Assembly: GCF_034048115.1 (NCBI RefSeq)
Contig: NZ_CP139145.1
Span: forward strand, 434,001-498,000
DNA length: 64,000 bases
Reading direction: 5' to 3'
Source: Pseudarthrobacter sp. IC2-21
Lineage (GTDB): Bacteria > Actinomycetota > Actinomycetes > Actinomycetales > Micrococcaceae
Shown: in pieces, positions 1-8,021 of the stretch
How positions within the stretch are numbered: the stretch's first letter is position 1
How the letters are laid out: each line of letters begins with the position of its first letter
The notes under the pieces: model-generated
The model's input: only the letters and a program-made list of their open reading frames with translations
Database searches by the model: none
Told to the model about the DNA's origin: nothing
Translations under genes and position numbers: made by a program

Positions 1-398
1 CCCGCGATTTCATCATCCGGGACGTCTTCGCCGGCTCCCTGACACCGCGGCCGCTCACCACGGCCGAATTCACGGAGCACATCAAACGGGTGCTCGCGCC
101 CGGCGGCATCTACGTGGTCAACTCGGGCGACGCCCCGGACCTCAAGAATGCCCGCGAGGACGCCGCCACCATCGCGGCCGCCTTCGAACACACCCTCATC
201 ATCGCCGATCCCGCCATGCTCAAGGGCCGCCGCTACGGCAACATGGTGATGGCCGGCAGCGACACGCCGCTGGACGGGGATCCGCAGCTGGCCCGCAGGC
301 TCCTGGGCGGCGCGGTCCCTGCCCATATCTGGAACGACACGCAGGTGCGGGCCTTCGCCGCCAACTCACCTGTCCGCCACGACCCGGGAAGTGATTAG
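1..398 (+). CDS. Spermidine synthase-like protein, C-terminal part (5' end outside window)
   Basis: The open frame enters from the left edge (first full codon at base 3) and ends at TAG 396-398, giving about 131 residues. The segment FIIRDVFAG...TTAEFTEHIKRVLAPGGIYVVNSGD is the C-terminal half of a Rossmann methyltransferase-like fold as in spermidine synthases: a post-motif loop, then a strand with an APGG turn, then a variable tail. Polyamine synthases move an aminopropyl group from decarboxylated SAM. Many actinobacterial members lack proven polyamine activity, so the reaction is not certain. The stop overlaps that of the convergent LysR gene by 4 bp (395-398). The N-terminal SAM-binding glycine motif lies outside the window and cannot be checked. 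Confidence 0.75.
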   Translation, partial: RDFIIRDVFAGSLTPRPLTTAEFTEHIKRVLAPGGIYVVNSGDAPDLKNAREDAATIAAAFEHTLIIADPAMLKGRRYGNMVMAGSDTPLDGDPQLARRLLGGAVPAHIWNDTQVRAFAANSPVRHDPGSD

Positions 399-1297
399 GC
401 CCTTCCCCTCCCCAGCAGAAACTCCCGGTGCACAGCCGTCTGCTCCCGAAGGGCCTGGACGACGGCGGCCACGGCCGGGCGGCGCATCGAATCCGGCCGC
501 AGGACCATCCAGTAGGGGAGGAGCTCGGCAAAGTCGTCGGGGAGCAGCCGGACCAGGTCGGCATGCAGGTCCCCCATAAAGCACGGCAGGAAGCCGATGC
601 CGGCCCCGGCGCGGGTGGCCTCCACATGGACAAAAACGTTCGTTGACGTCAGGCCGTCCCGCATGGCCGGGACCAGCCGGCGCGGAGCGTCAAGATCGTC
701 CACCTGCAGCATCGAATCCACAAAGTAGACCAGCGGGTGCTCGGTCAGTTCCGCCACGCTGGCCGGGGTTCCGTTTTCGGCCAGGTATGCGCGCGAGGCG
801 TACATGCCCAGCATGTATTCGCCCAGCCGGACGGCCTCGGCCCGGTGGACCTGGGGTTCGCCCACCACCACTTCAATGTCCAGGCCGGAGCGCTGCTGCA
901 GCGCCCGCCGGGTCATGGTCACCACTTCCACGGCGAGGCCCGGATGGGCGCGGCGCAGCCGGGCCACGGCCGGTGCCGCGATATACGCGCTGAAGCCGTC
1001 CGTCGCCGTCATGCGTACGACGCCGGCAACCGGGTCGGGTGCCGTTCCGGCCGGCCCCAGCGCACTCACCGCCTCCTCCACCCGTTCGGCCACTCGCACC
1101 GCCTCGGTGCCCAGCTCCGTCAGTTCCCAGCCGCCCGCGGCGCGGGCCAGCACCCGGCCACCCAATGCTTTTTCCAGCGCGGAGATCCGGCGTGAAACGG
1201 TGGTGTGGTTCAGGCCCAAAGCCTGCGCCGCCGTCGTAAATTTCCCCGAACGGGACACTTCGAGGAGGACCAGCAGATCATCGGGGTTGGCATTCAT
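395..1297 (-). CDS. LysR-family transcriptional regulator
   Basis: 300-residue LysR regulator. Residues about 4-63 form the winged HTH (LLVLLEVSRSGKFTTAAQAL then NHTTVSRRISALEKALG), followed by a linker helix and an effector-binding domain of two alpha/beta lobes. An in-frame ATG 63 bases upstream exists, but the ATG at 1297 (MNANPDD) places the HTH at the usual distance from the N-terminus. It is divergent from the MHS transporter gene at 1427 with 129 bp between, the classic LysR layout, so it probably controls that transporter and the 3-hydroxybutyrate dehydrogenase behind it. The inducer is unknown. 3-hydroxybutyrate or a related acid is a guess from context. Confidence 0.9.
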   Translation of the reverse strand: MNANPDDLLVLLEVSRSGKFTTAAQALGLNHTTVSRRISALEKALGGRVLARAAGGWELTELGTEAVRVAERVEEAVSALGPAGTAPDPVAGVVRMTATDGFSAYIAAPAVARLRRAHPGLAVEVVTMTRRALQQRSGLDIEVVVGEPQVHRAEAVRLGEYMLGMYASRAYLAENGTPASVAELTEHPLVYFVDSMLQVDDLDAPRRLVPAMRDGLTSTNVFVHVEATRAGAGIGFLPCFMGDLHADLVRLLPDDFAELLPYWMVLRPDSMRRPAVAAVVQALREQTAVHREFLLGRGRA

Positions 1298-1426
1298 ATC
1301 TGCAATTGTGCACATGGTTGGTGCCGGATTGGCCATTGAATGCGCAAGTTTGTGCAGCAATACTCGATGAAGCCATTAGTGCTGTGGATCACAGCGCGTG
1401 TCAAAGTGGACACTAAGGAGAAACTC
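1298..1426. promoter_or_regulatory. Divergent LysR/transporter control region
   Basis: The 129-bp spacer holds TTGTGCA twice (1306-1312 and 1350-1356), 44 bp or about four helical turns apart, as expected for paired LysR contact sites. The first copy lies in TGCAATTGTGCA, an inverted repeat at 1301-1312. A further inverted repeat GCTGTG-GAT-CACAGC occupies 1381-1395, close to the transporter start, and could be an operator for another regulator. Site assignment is inference from symmetry and spacing only. Confidence 0.4.
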
Positions 1427-2809
1427 ATGAGCGTAGAGCAGCGCTCGGCAGACAATGCCCCCGGATCCGCATCCAAGGGATCCGGCCTCAAAAAAATCGT
1501 CGCCGCCTCAATGGTGGGCACGGTGGTGGAATGGTACGAATTCTTCCTCTACGCCACCGCTGCAACCCTCGTGTTCGGGAAGTACTTCTTCCCCGCCACG
1601 GGCAACGAACTCGACGGCATCATCCAGGCCTTCATCACCTACGCGGTGGGCTTTGTGGCCCGCCCGCTCGGTGGCATCGTCTTCGGGCAGATCGGCGACA
1701 AGCTCGGCCGCAAACCCACCCTGCAGCTGACCATCGTGATCGTCGGCGTCGCCACGTTCCTGATGGGTTGCCTCCCGGGCTTCGCCGACATCGGCTACGC
1801 GGCCCCCGCCCTGCTGGTTGCCCTGCGCTTCATCCAGGGCTTTGCACTGGGCGGCGAATGGGGCGGCGCCGTGCTGCTGGTTGCCGAACACAGCCCCAAC
1901 AGCAAGCGCGCCTTCTGGTCCAGCTGGCCCCAGGCCGCCGTCCCCGTGGGTAACCTGCTCGCCACGCTCGTGCTCTTCATCATGTCAACCACGCTGAGCC
2001 CGGAAGCGTTCCTCGGCTGGGGCTGGCGTGTGGCCTTCTGGCTCTCCGCCGTGATCGTGTTTGTTGGCTACTACATCCGCACCCACGTCACCGAAGCCCC
2101 CATTTTCCTCGAAGCCAAGGCCCTCGTGGAGAAGGAGCAGGCTGTCAGCTATGGCGTCTTCGAAGTGGTGCGCAAGTACCCCAAGGGCATCCTGCAGGCC
2201 ATGGGGCTCCGGTTCGCGGAGAACATCATGTACTACCTGGTGGTCAGCTTCGCCATCGTCTACCTCAAGAGCGTGCACAAGTACGACACCTCCTCGCTCC
2301 TGCTCGCACTGCTGATCGCGCACGTGATCCATTTCCTGATCATCCCGCAGATTGGCCGGCTGGCGGACAACATAGGACGCAAGCCCGTCTACCTCATCGG
2401 TGCCATCACCGGTGCGGCCTGGCCGTTCTTCGCCTTCCCCATGTTCGATACCCGCAACGCCGTGATGATCGTCCTCGCCGTGACCATCGGCCTGTGCCTG
2501 CATGCGTTTATGTACGCCGGCCAGCCCGCCATCATGGCTGAACTGTTCCCCACCCGGATGCGCTACTCGGGTGTTTCGCTGGGCTCGCAGGTCACCTCCA
2601 TCTTCGCCGGCTCACTTGCGCCGCTGCTGGCAACCCAGTGGCTGAAAGACACCGGCTCATGGGTGCCGACGGCCATTTACCTGGTGATTGCCTGCGCCAT
2701 CACCGTTGTCGCCGTACTGAGCCTCGAGGAAACCAAGGGCATCGCCCTGGAGGATGTGGACAAGGCTGACGCCGCACGCGAAGGATTGCTTCCGGCAAGC
2801 TCACGCTGA
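1427..2809 (+). CDS. MFS transporter, metabolite:H+ symporter (MHS) family
   Basis: 460-residue integral membrane protein with about 12 transmembrane helices, the normal size for MHS members such as the shikimate, alpha-ketoglutarate and proline/betaine symporters. The start opens with the MHS-typical KKIVAASMVGTVVEWYEFFLY, and the loop between helices 2 and 3 carries GDKLGRKPTLQ, the MFS signature; a matching ADNIGRKPVYL is in the second half. ATG 1427 is chosen because AAGGAG lies 8 bases upstream; an ATG at 1340 lacks a ribosome site. It likely imports a small carboxylate with protons. The next gene, 47 bp on, is a 3-hydroxybutyrate dehydrogenase, making a 3-hydroxy acid a plausible substrate. 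Confidence 0.88.
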   Translation: MSVEQRSADNAPGSASKGSGLKKIVAASMVGTVVEWYEFFLYATAATLVFGKYFFPATGNELDGIIQAFITYAVGFVARPLGGIVFGQIGDKLGRKPTLQLTIVIVGVATFLMGCLPGFADIGYAAPALLVALRFIQGFALGGEWGGAVLLVAEHSPNSKRAFWSSWPQAAVPVGNLLATLVLFIMSTTLSPEAFLGWGWRVAFWLSAVIVFVGYYIRTHVTEAPIFLEAKALVEKEQAVSYGVFEVVRKYPKGILQAMGLRFAENIMYYLVVSFAIVYLKSVHKYDTSSLLLALLIAHVIHFLIIPQIGRLADNIGRKPVYLIGAITGAAWPFFAFPMFDTRNAVMIVLAVTIGLCLHAFMYAGQPAIMAELFPTRMRYSGVSLGSQVTSIFAGSLAPLLATQWLKDTGSWVPTAIYLVIACAITVVAVLSLEETKGIALEDVDKADAAREGLLPASSR

Positions 2810-2855
2810 GCCGCCTGAACAGCCCTAACCGCGACGCCTGAAGGAACTGCACACG

Positions 2856-3623
2856 ATGGGAACCGGACCTGCAATGGAAAACACACTGAACGGCCGCAAG
2901 GCACTTGTCACCGGCGGCGCCAGCGGAATCGGCGCCGCGTGTGTCCGGGAGCTCGCTGCCCGCGGGGCGAAGGTGGTGGTAGCCGACGTCGACGCCGCCG
3001 GCGCCGCCGCACTCGCCGACGAAGTGGGCGGCACCTCCTGGGCTGTTGACCTGCTGGACGTGGACAGGCTCGGCACCCTGAGCCTGGACTGCGACATCCT
3101 GGTGAACAACGCCGGGATCCAGCGGATCAGCCCCATCGAGGAGTTTGATCCGGCCGAATTCCGCCGGATCATCGCCCTCATGCTGGAGGCGCCGTTCCTG
3201 CTGATCCGGGCCGCCCTGCCGCACATGTACACCAACGGGTTCGGTCGCATCATCAACCTGTCCTCGGTGCACGGGATCCGTGCCTCCCCGTTCAAGAGCG
3301 CGTACGTATCCGCCAAGCACGGCCTGGAAGGGCTGAGCAAGGTGACGGCGCTTGAAGGCGGGGAGCACGGCGTCACCTCCAACTGCGTGAACCCGGGCTA
3401 TGTCCGGACAGCGCTGGTAGAGAAACAAATCACTGACCAGGCCAAAGTGCACGGAATACCCGAGTCAGAGGTACTGGCCAAGGTCATGCTCACCGAGTCC
3501 GCCATCAAGCGGCTGGTGGAACCGGCCGAGGTGGCTTCCCTGGTGGCCTGGCTGGCATCCGATCACGCCGGCATGGTCACCGGGGCCAGCTACACCATGG
3601 ACGGCGGCTGGTCCGCGCGCTAG
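2856..3623 (+). CDS. bdhA: 3-hydroxybutyrate dehydrogenase (SDR family)
   Basis: 255-residue short-chain dehydrogenase. Visible signatures: NAD-binding TGGASGIG near residue 20, NNAG in the middle, and the catalytic SSVHG...YVSAKHG (Ser, Tyr, Lys). The ending GMVTGASYTMDGGWSAR is typical of bacterial D-3-hydroxybutyrate dehydrogenases, which oxidise 3-hydroxybutyrate to acetoacetate with NAD. ATG 2856 has AAGGA 10 bases upstream; an ATG at 2874 is the alternative. It follows the MHS transporter by 47 bp and is probably co-transcribed. Acetoacetate could feed the CoA transferase and thiolase at 57.3-60 kb. Substrate identity rests on overall similarity, so another SDR role is possible. Confidence 0.8.
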   Translation: MGTGPAMENTLNGRKALVTGGASGIGAACVRELAARGAKVVVADVDAAGAAALADEVGGTSWAVDLLDVDRLGTLSLDCDILVNNAGIQRISPIEEFDPAEFRRIIALMLEAPFLLIRAALPHMYTNGFGRIINLSSVHGIRASPFKSAYVSAKHGLEGLSKVTALEGGEHGVTSNCVNPGYVRTALVEKQITDQAKVHGIPESEVLAKVMLTESAIKRLVEPAEVASLVAWLASDHAGMVTGASYTMDGGWSAR

Positions 3624-3642
3624 TTCCCGGTCCCTGCAGCAC

Positions 3643-3691
3643 ACCACCGCCACCTGAGGCAGCTAATCCTGCGGCCTCAGGTGGCGGTGGT
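3643..3691. repeat. 18-bp perfect inverted repeat across convergent gene ends
   Basis: Bases 3643-3660 and 3674-3691 are perfect reverse complements (core CCACCGCCACCTGAGGC), with a 13-base loop. The right arm encodes the last residues of the minus-strand 87-aa protein and its stop codon lies in the loop. No U-tract follows on either strand, so it is not a canonical intrinsic terminator, but an 18-bp GC-rich stem could stop transcription or protect 3' ends of both convergent messages. Confidence 0.7.
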
Positions 3692-3926
3692 CGTAGTAGA
3701 ACACCCCCGCCGCGGTGCTCAGTTCCACCGACGTTCCGCAGTGGGACATCACGATCCCTTCCTGCCGCCCGTTGAACGGGTCATCGCCCACCACGGCATC
3801 GCCCACCCGGTAGGGGGATTTGGGGCGTGTCGCCGCACGTGTGCGGCGCCAGAGACGGGCAACAAGTGAGGAAAGTCTGACGGGCCTGCCCATATTCGCC
3901 AAGTCCTGGACATGTGTTTTCACCAT
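3663..3926 (-). CDS. Hypothetical small basic protein, 87 aa
   Basis: No family recognised. ATG 3926 is chosen over an upstream ATG at 4022 because AAGGAG stands 8 bases before it. The N-terminal third is basic (RLWRRTRAATRPKSPYR). The second half reads like a small beta-barrel: RVGDAVVGDDPFNGRQEGIV then VELSTAAGVFYYDHRHLRPQD, resembling short KOW- or Tudor-like barrels, though this is only an impression. Its last codons form one arm of an 18-bp inverted repeat with the end of bdhA. It stands alone between bdhA and the HxlR gene. Confidence 0.65.
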   Translation of the reverse strand: MVKTHVQDLANMGRPVRLSSLVARLWRRTRAATRPKSPYRVGDAVVGDDPFNGRQEGIVMSHCGTSVELSTAAGVFYYDHRHLRPQD

Positions 3927-4096
3927 GCGAACCACTCCTTGAAGCGGCGCGGAGCCGCCTGCTGCGGTGCGGTAGCCGGACAGCTCCCAGCAGAGGATGG
4001 TCCTCCTAGTCCGGGCTGACACCTTAGGAAAACGCTAAGCGCTATTCACACCAGTCACACCAGTAACATGTACTCGATTTTTGGCGGGGCCGGTAC

Positions 4097-4468
4097 CTAG
4101 GCCTTCAGGATTTGCTCGGCGTTGTTGTAGGCCCAGGCCACGAGGGGAACCAGCAGGGCCGTCAGTTCGTAGCCGCGCTCCGTGAGGCTGTAGTCGACGC
4201 GGGGTGGAATGACCGGCTGGGCGCGGCGCAGCACCAGGCCGTCGTTCTCCAGCGTCTTCAGGGTCTGTGCCAGCATCTTCTCGCTGACGCCTTCGGCGCG
4301 GCGCCGGAGTTCGCTCCAGCGCTGTTCACCTTCGGAGAGTGCCACCAGAAGCAGCACACCCCACTTGCTGGTGATGTGGTCCAGCACCGTCCGGCTGGGG
4401 CACCCTGCGGGGAACACGCCGTCGGCAAAGCCCGCGGGCAGGCGGGCCGGAAATGTCTGTGCTTCCAT
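4097..4468 (-). CDS. HxlR-family winged-helix transcriptional regulator
   Basis: 123 residues, the usual HxlR length. The core shows the HxlR pattern: a cysteine near the start of the domain (FPAGCPSRTVLDHITSKWGVLLL), then RWSELRRRAEGVSEKMLAQTLKTLENDGLV as the recognition helix-wing region and YSLTERGYEL. Several HxlR proteins sense electrophiles or oxidants through this cysteine. It is divergent from a QorB-like quinone reductase, the same arrangement as E. coli ytfH/qorB, so it probably represses that gene and itself, with relief by quinones or thiol stress. The spacer contains candidate operators (see 4476-4515). Confidence 0.88.
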   Translation of the reverse strand: MEAQTFPARLPAGFADGVFPAGCPSRTVLDHITSKWGVLLLVALSEGEQRWSELRRRAEGVSEKMLAQTLKTLENDGLVLRRAQPVIPPRVDYSLTERGYELTALLVPLVAWAYNNAEQILKA

Positions 4469-4475
4469 GCACCCA

Positions 4476-4515
4476 ACTTACCAAGAGGTGAGTACCTTAC
4501 TTCAAAGTGCGTACC
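4476..4515. promoter_or_regulatory. Candidate HxlR operators between HxlR gene and quinone reductase
   Basis: Two kinds of symmetry are visible. ACTTACC-N4-GGTGAGT (4476-4493) is a near-perfect inverted repeat (6 of 7 pairs) just upstream of the HxlR start. The direct repeat GTGAGTACC (4488-4496) / GTGCGTACC (4507-4515) has a 19-bp period. HxlR proteins act as dimers on paired half-sites, so the region fits autoregulation plus control of the reductase. The exact site is not proven. Confidence 0.45.
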
Positions 4516-4590
4516 CTCCCCCGGGAAGCATTCGGGGAAAGTGCTGGTTGTGCAGGGTGACCCCCTTGCAGATGGTGAAAGGAACCACCC

Positions 4591-5454
4591 ATGAGCATCG
4601 TTATTACCGGAGCAACCGGCCAGCTTGGCCGCCACGTTGTCGAAGCCCTTCTGCGGCATGACGTTCCCGCCGCGCAGATCGTGGCCGCGGGCCGTTCTGT
4701 TGGAAAGCTGGCCGACCTTGAAGCGCGGGGCGTGCAGGTCAGGGCGATGGACTACACGGACCCCGCCTCCGTGGCGTCGGCCCTCGAAGGTGCCACCAAA
4801 GTCCTGCTGATCTCAGGCAGCGAGGTGGGCCAGCGGGTTGAGCAGCACCGCACTGTCATCGAGGCCGCCAAGGCTGCGGGGGTGGAGCTCATTGCCTATA
4901 CGAGCATCGCCAATGCTGATACCACCGGGATGAAGCTGGCCGCGGAGCACCAGGTCACCGAGGGCATCCTCAAGGATTCCGGCGTTCCGTTCGTCCTCCT
5001 GCGCAACGGCTGGTATCTCGAAAATTACACGGAGCAGCTGCAGGGAGCCCTGGCCCAGGGCGCGCTTGCCGGCAGTGCAGGCGAAGGCAGGGTCAGTGCC
5101 GCCTCCCGGCTGGACTACGCCGAGGCTGCCGCCGCCGTCCTCGTCGCCGGGGACCAGGCCGGCAAGGTTTACGAGCTCGGCGGTGACCACGCCTTCACGC
5201 TCGCGGAACTGGCTCAGGAAATCAGCACCGCCGCCAACCAGCCGGTGGCTTACCAGGACCTTCCGGCGAGCGACTACGCCGGCCTCCTTGCCGGCTTCGG
5301 CGTGCCGCAGGCCTTCGCCGATATCCTCGCCGATTCGGACCTCGGCATTGCCCGCGGCGACCTTCTGGTGAGCGGTTCGGACCTTCGCGAACTGATCGGC
5401 CGGCCCACGACGCCGATGCCAGCTGCCGTGCGTTCCGCGCTCGCCGCCGTCTAA
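4591..5454 (+). CDS. NAD(P)H:quinone oxidoreductase-like NmrA/SDR protein (QorB type)
   Basis: 287 residues with the atypical SDR dinucleotide motif ITGATGQLGRHV at the N-terminus, no Tyr-xxx-Lys catalytic pair, and the NmrA/QorB pattern (ISGSEVGQRVEQHRTVIEAAKAAGV, FVLLRNGWYLENY). E. coli QorB reduces quinones with NADPH. Start ATG has GAAAGGA 9 bases upstream. Divergence from an HxlR regulator matches the known qorB/ytfH pairing, which strengthens a role in quinone or electrophile detoxification. It ends just before the palindromic element at 5488-5622. Confidence 0.85.
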   Translation: MSIVITGATGQLGRHVVEALLRHDVPAAQIVAAGRSVGKLADLEARGVQVRAMDYTDPASVASALEGATKVLLISGSEVGQRVEQHRTVIEAAKAAGVELIAYTSIANADTTGMKLAAEHQVTEGILKDSGVPFVLLRNGWYLENYTEQLQGALAQGALAGSAGEGRVSAASRLDYAEAAAAVLVAGDQAGKVYELGGDHAFTLAELAQEISTAANQPVAYQDLPASDYAGLLAGFGVPQAFADILADSDLGIARGDLLVSGSDLRELIGRPTTPMPAAVRSALAAV

Positions 5455-5487
5455 CCGCAACGCCGCCGCCCCGCCCACCCCACCCCG

Positions 5488-5622
5488 GACGCTCTCTCAC
5501 CTAATGCGCCTTTTGGGCCGACGCTCTCTCACTTAATGGGGCATATCCGGGAACCCTCTATCACTTTCTTGAAGAGAGTGATAGAGGGTTCGGCTTTAAC
5601 CCGCATTAAGTGAGAGAGCGTT
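5488..5622. repeat. Nested REP-like palindromic element
   Basis: A 19-base unit reading GACGCTCTCTCAC(C/T)TAATG occurs twice in direct orientation (5488-5506 and 5520-5538) and once inverted (5604-5622). Between the second and third copies is a hairpin with 17-base arms (5552-5568 and 5574-5590, core AACCCTCTATCACT) that pairs at 16 of 17 positions with a G-T wobble, and a 5-base loop. The whole is palindrome within palindrome and sits between two convergent genes. It resembles repetitive extragenic palindromes. The right copy supplies the permease stop codon. Confidence 0.75.
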
Positions 5623-7126
5623 GGGCTCGTGAGGTGACCACCGGCAGCGGTGAGGTTTCGTCCACCAGCTCGGCCCGCCGTCGTCCGTTCCCCTTGACCC
5701 AAAGCCGGTACGCGAGCAACAGCAGACCCAGCCAGACCGCGCCGACGTACAGCGCCACGCGGGTGTCCTCGAAGGCGCCCAGGACGCCGATGACCAGCGC
5801 CATAAACGCGATGGTGACGACGGAAGCTGCCGGCCACCATGGGGACGGGAATTCCGACGCCGGCAGGCCCTTCCGCGCGATCTCCCGTTTCATGGCCACG
5901 TGGGACGCGAGGATCATGACCCACACCCAGACGGTGGCGAACGTGGCGATCGACGCGATCAGGATGAACACGCCCTCGGGAATGACGGCGTTCAGCACAA
6001 CGCCCACCAGCAGGATGCCGGCCATCATCACCACCGTCATCCACGGAACGCCGTGGCGGGACACCTTGCCGAACACCGCCGGCGCGTGGCCCTGGCCGGA
6101 GAGTCCGAACAGGATGCGGCCGGCGCCGAAGATGTCACTGTTGATGGCGGACAGGGCGGCGGTGATCACCACCGCGTTGAGGATGTGCGGTGCCGCCGGG
6201 ATGCCCAGGCCGCTGAAGATCTGCACAAAGGGGCTGCCGTTGGTGCCGATCTCGTTCCATGGGAAGAGGCTCATCAGGACGCCAAGGGTGAGGACGTAGA
6301 ACAGCAGGACCCGGACCGGCACCGTGTTCACGGCCTTGGGGATGACCTTCTTGGGGTCCGCGGCCTCGCCGGCGGTGATGCCGAGGGTTTCGATGCCGCC
6401 GAACGCGAACATCACCACGGCGAACGAGGCCAGGAGGCCTTCGAAGCCGTTGGGGAAGATTCCGCCGTGTTCCACGAGGTTTCCCAGCCCCGGTGCCACC
6501 GTGGAACCGCCGGCCTGGAAGCCGAAGGTGATGATGGCCGCGCCGCCCGCGATCATCGCGACGATGGCTGCCACCTTGATCAGCGAGAACCAGAACTCCA
6601 GTTCGCCGAAGACTTTCACGCTGAGCAGGTTCAGGGCCGCCAGGAAGAAGATGATGGCCAGGATCCAGATCCAGCGGTCCACCTCGGGGAACCAGAACCC
6701 CATGTAGATACTGAACGCTGTCACGTCGGCGATCGCCACGATGGCCATCTCAAAGACGTACGTCCAGCCGGTCACGAATCCCGCCAGCGGCCCGAGATAT
6801 CGGCTGGCGTACTGGCCGAACGAGCCGGAAACAGGATGCCGCACGGCCATCTCGCCGAGGGCCCGCATCACCATAAAAACGGCCGCGCCGCCAATAATGT
6901 AGGCGAGCAAAACGGCCGGCCCCGCCTTTTGGATCGCTGAGGCGGAGCCGTAGAACAGCCCCGTACCAATGGCCGAGCCGAGTGCCATGAAGCGGATATG
7001 CCGGACGTTAAGTCCGCGGTTCAGGGTGCCCTGCAGGACGCGCCCGACGGCGGTGCCCTCCGTGGCGTGTTCGGCTGGGCTTGCGTCGTGGCTGGCTGTG
7101 TCTTGCGTGGCGGCTGCTTGCTGCAT
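5606..7126 (-). CDS. Amino-acid permease (APC superfamily, AAT type)
   Basis: 506-residue membrane protein with about 12 helices. The first helix carries the APC signature [20 protein letters not shown] and the second [26 protein letters not shown], as in AAT-family proton symporters for proline, GABA, histidine and similar amino acids. A long hydrophilic Ala/Thr/Glu-rich N-terminus of about 40 residues precedes helix 1. The C-terminus ...AQRSLT and its stop are encoded by the inverted copy of the palindromic repeat at 5604-5622, so the ancestral tail was probably replaced. Substrate cannot be decided; histidine is possible given nearby hut genes, but no hut operator was seen upstream. Confidence 0.88.
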   Translation of the reverse strand: MQQAAATQDTASHDASPAEHATEGTAVGRVLQGTLNRGLNVRHIRFMALGSAIGTGLFYGSASAIQKAGPAVLLAYIIGGAAVFMVMRALGEMAVRHPVSGSFGQYASRYLGPLAGFVTGWTYVFEMAIVAIADVTAFSIYMGFWFPEVDRWIWILAIIFFLAALNLLSVKVFGELEFWFSLIKVAAIVAMIAGGAAIITFGFQAGGSTVAPGLGNLVEHGGIFPNGFEGLLASFAVVMFAFGGIETLGITAGEAADPKKVIPKAVNTVPVRVLLFYVLTLGVLMSLFPWNEIGTNGSPFVQIFSGLGIPAAPHILNAVVITAALSAINSDIFGAGRILFGLSGQGHAPAVFGKVSRHGVPWMTVVMMAGILLVGVVLNAVIPEGVFILIASIATFATVWVWVMILASHVAMKREIARKGLPASEFPSPWWPAASVVTIAFMALVIGVLGAFEDTRVALYVGAVWLGLLLLAYRLWVKGNGRRRAELVDETSPLPVVTSRAQRSLT

Positions 7127-7274
7127 ACGAATACCTTCTCGTCATTGGGAGGGGGATCGCTAACCAGCAGACCATTTTCGCGCCGGACGTGATGAGCCTC
7201 ACGGCGGGCTGGTGTCTTCAATCTCAGACTCGACGGGGCCGCCCGGGCATTGCCCGACGTCAGGTACAAAACCA

Positions 7275-7327
7275 TTGACATCATGTAATGCTTTCTTTAC
7301 ATTGATCATGTCAGCTTTGCTTTACAT
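7275..7327 (+). promoter_or_regulatory. Strong promoter with overlapping candidate XRE operator
   Basis: TTGACA (7275-7280), a 17-bp spacer and TACATT (7298-7303) give a near-consensus housekeeping promoter for the three-gene operon starting at 7366. Within the spacer and -10, ATGTAA (7283-7288) and TTACAT (7297-7302) form an inverted repeat 8 bp apart, and a further TTACAT lies at 7322-7327, 25 bp on. An operator covering the -10 fits repression by the XRE protein encoded in the operon. Confidence 0.6.
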
Positions 7328-7365
7328 CGGCCCCTCGGGTCCGGTCCATCGTGGCAGGAGCGGAA

Positions 7366-7794
7366 ATGTCCTTCGAAGAGAAGAGCGCCTGGATCATGGG
7401 AGCAGTGGCTGTGGTTTCCTATGGCGTCTATGTGGCGCTCATACTTGGTGCCGCCGGCACCATGCCCCTCGCCCAGGTGTCCTATGTGGCAACCCTGCTG
7501 TGGACCATTGGGGCTTCCATTGCGGCGTCCATCGCGGCGCACGCGGTGATCGGTATCTTCCGGCCCCGCGACGCCGGGAAGAAGGACCAGCGGGACAGGG
7601 AAATCTACCGCTTTGGCGAGTATATCGGGCAGTCCTTCGTGGTTATCGGCGGAGTGGCCGCCCTGCTGATGGCCATGGCCGAATGGGACCACTTTTGGAT
7701 TGCCAATGTCATCTACCTGACGTTTGTGCTGTCCGCGATCCTGGGCTCCGTGGCCAAGATCGTCGCCTACCGCCGGGGATTCCAGCCATGGTGA
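7366..7794 (+). CDS. Small integral membrane protein paired with an XRE regulator
   Basis: 142 residues with four predicted transmembrane helices (about 9-32, 38-60, 90-110, 115-135) and a polar central loop rich in charged residues ([20 protein letters not shown]). ATG 7366 is preferred over ATG 7351 because AGGAGCGG precedes it. Its stop overlaps the next start by 7 bp, so it is translationally coupled to the XRE regulator. Membrane proteins of this size followed by a roughly 70-residue XRE protein recur widely in prokaryotes (DUF2178-like pairs). The membrane protein may sense a signal and modulate the regulator, but no function is established. Confidence 0.75.
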   Translation: MSFEEKSAWIMGAVAVVSYGVYVALILGAAGTMPLAQVSYVATLLWTIGASIAASIAAHAVIGIFRPRDAGKKDQRDREIYRFGEYIGQSFVVIGGVAALLMAMAEWDHFWIANVIYLTFVLSAILGSVAKIVAYRRGFQPW

Positions 7795-8021
7795 AGCCAA
7801 CCCGCGTCACCAACTCCATCCGCCGCCTCCGCTTCGAACGAGGCGAAATGACGCAGGCGGAGCTCGCCGAGCGCGTGGGTGTCACCCGCCAGACCATTAT
7901 TGCCATCGAGCAGGGCCGGTATTCGCCCTCCCTGGAGATGGCCTTCCAGATCGCCCATGTCCTCGGCGTTCGGCTCGAGGACGCGTTCCACCACCCGCAG
8001 CACGAAGGAGAAGCATCGTGA
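7788..8021 (+). CDS. XRE-family helix-turn-helix regulator, 77 aa
   Basis: A compact single-domain Cro/CI-type protein. Residues 8-64 hold the HTH ([20 protein letters not shown], then [20 protein letters not shown]), matching the short regulators whose consensus is '[23 protein letters not shown]'. The start ATG overlaps the upstream stop (CCATGGTGA) and its own stop overlaps the downstream GTG start by 4 bp, so all three genes are coupled. It probably binds the ATGTAA/TTACAT repeats in the operon promoter and autoregulates it. No sensory domain is present. Confidence 0.88.
   Translation: MVKPTRVTNSIRRLRFERGEMTQAELAERVGVTRQTIIAIEQGRYSPSLEMAFQIAHVLGVRLEDAFHHPQHEGEAS

Noticed and set aside
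1340..1426. Upstream ATG giving a 489-aa MFS protein
   Set aside because: The extra 29 residues are encoded in the divergent control region and lack a ribosome site; ATG 1427 has AAGGAG.
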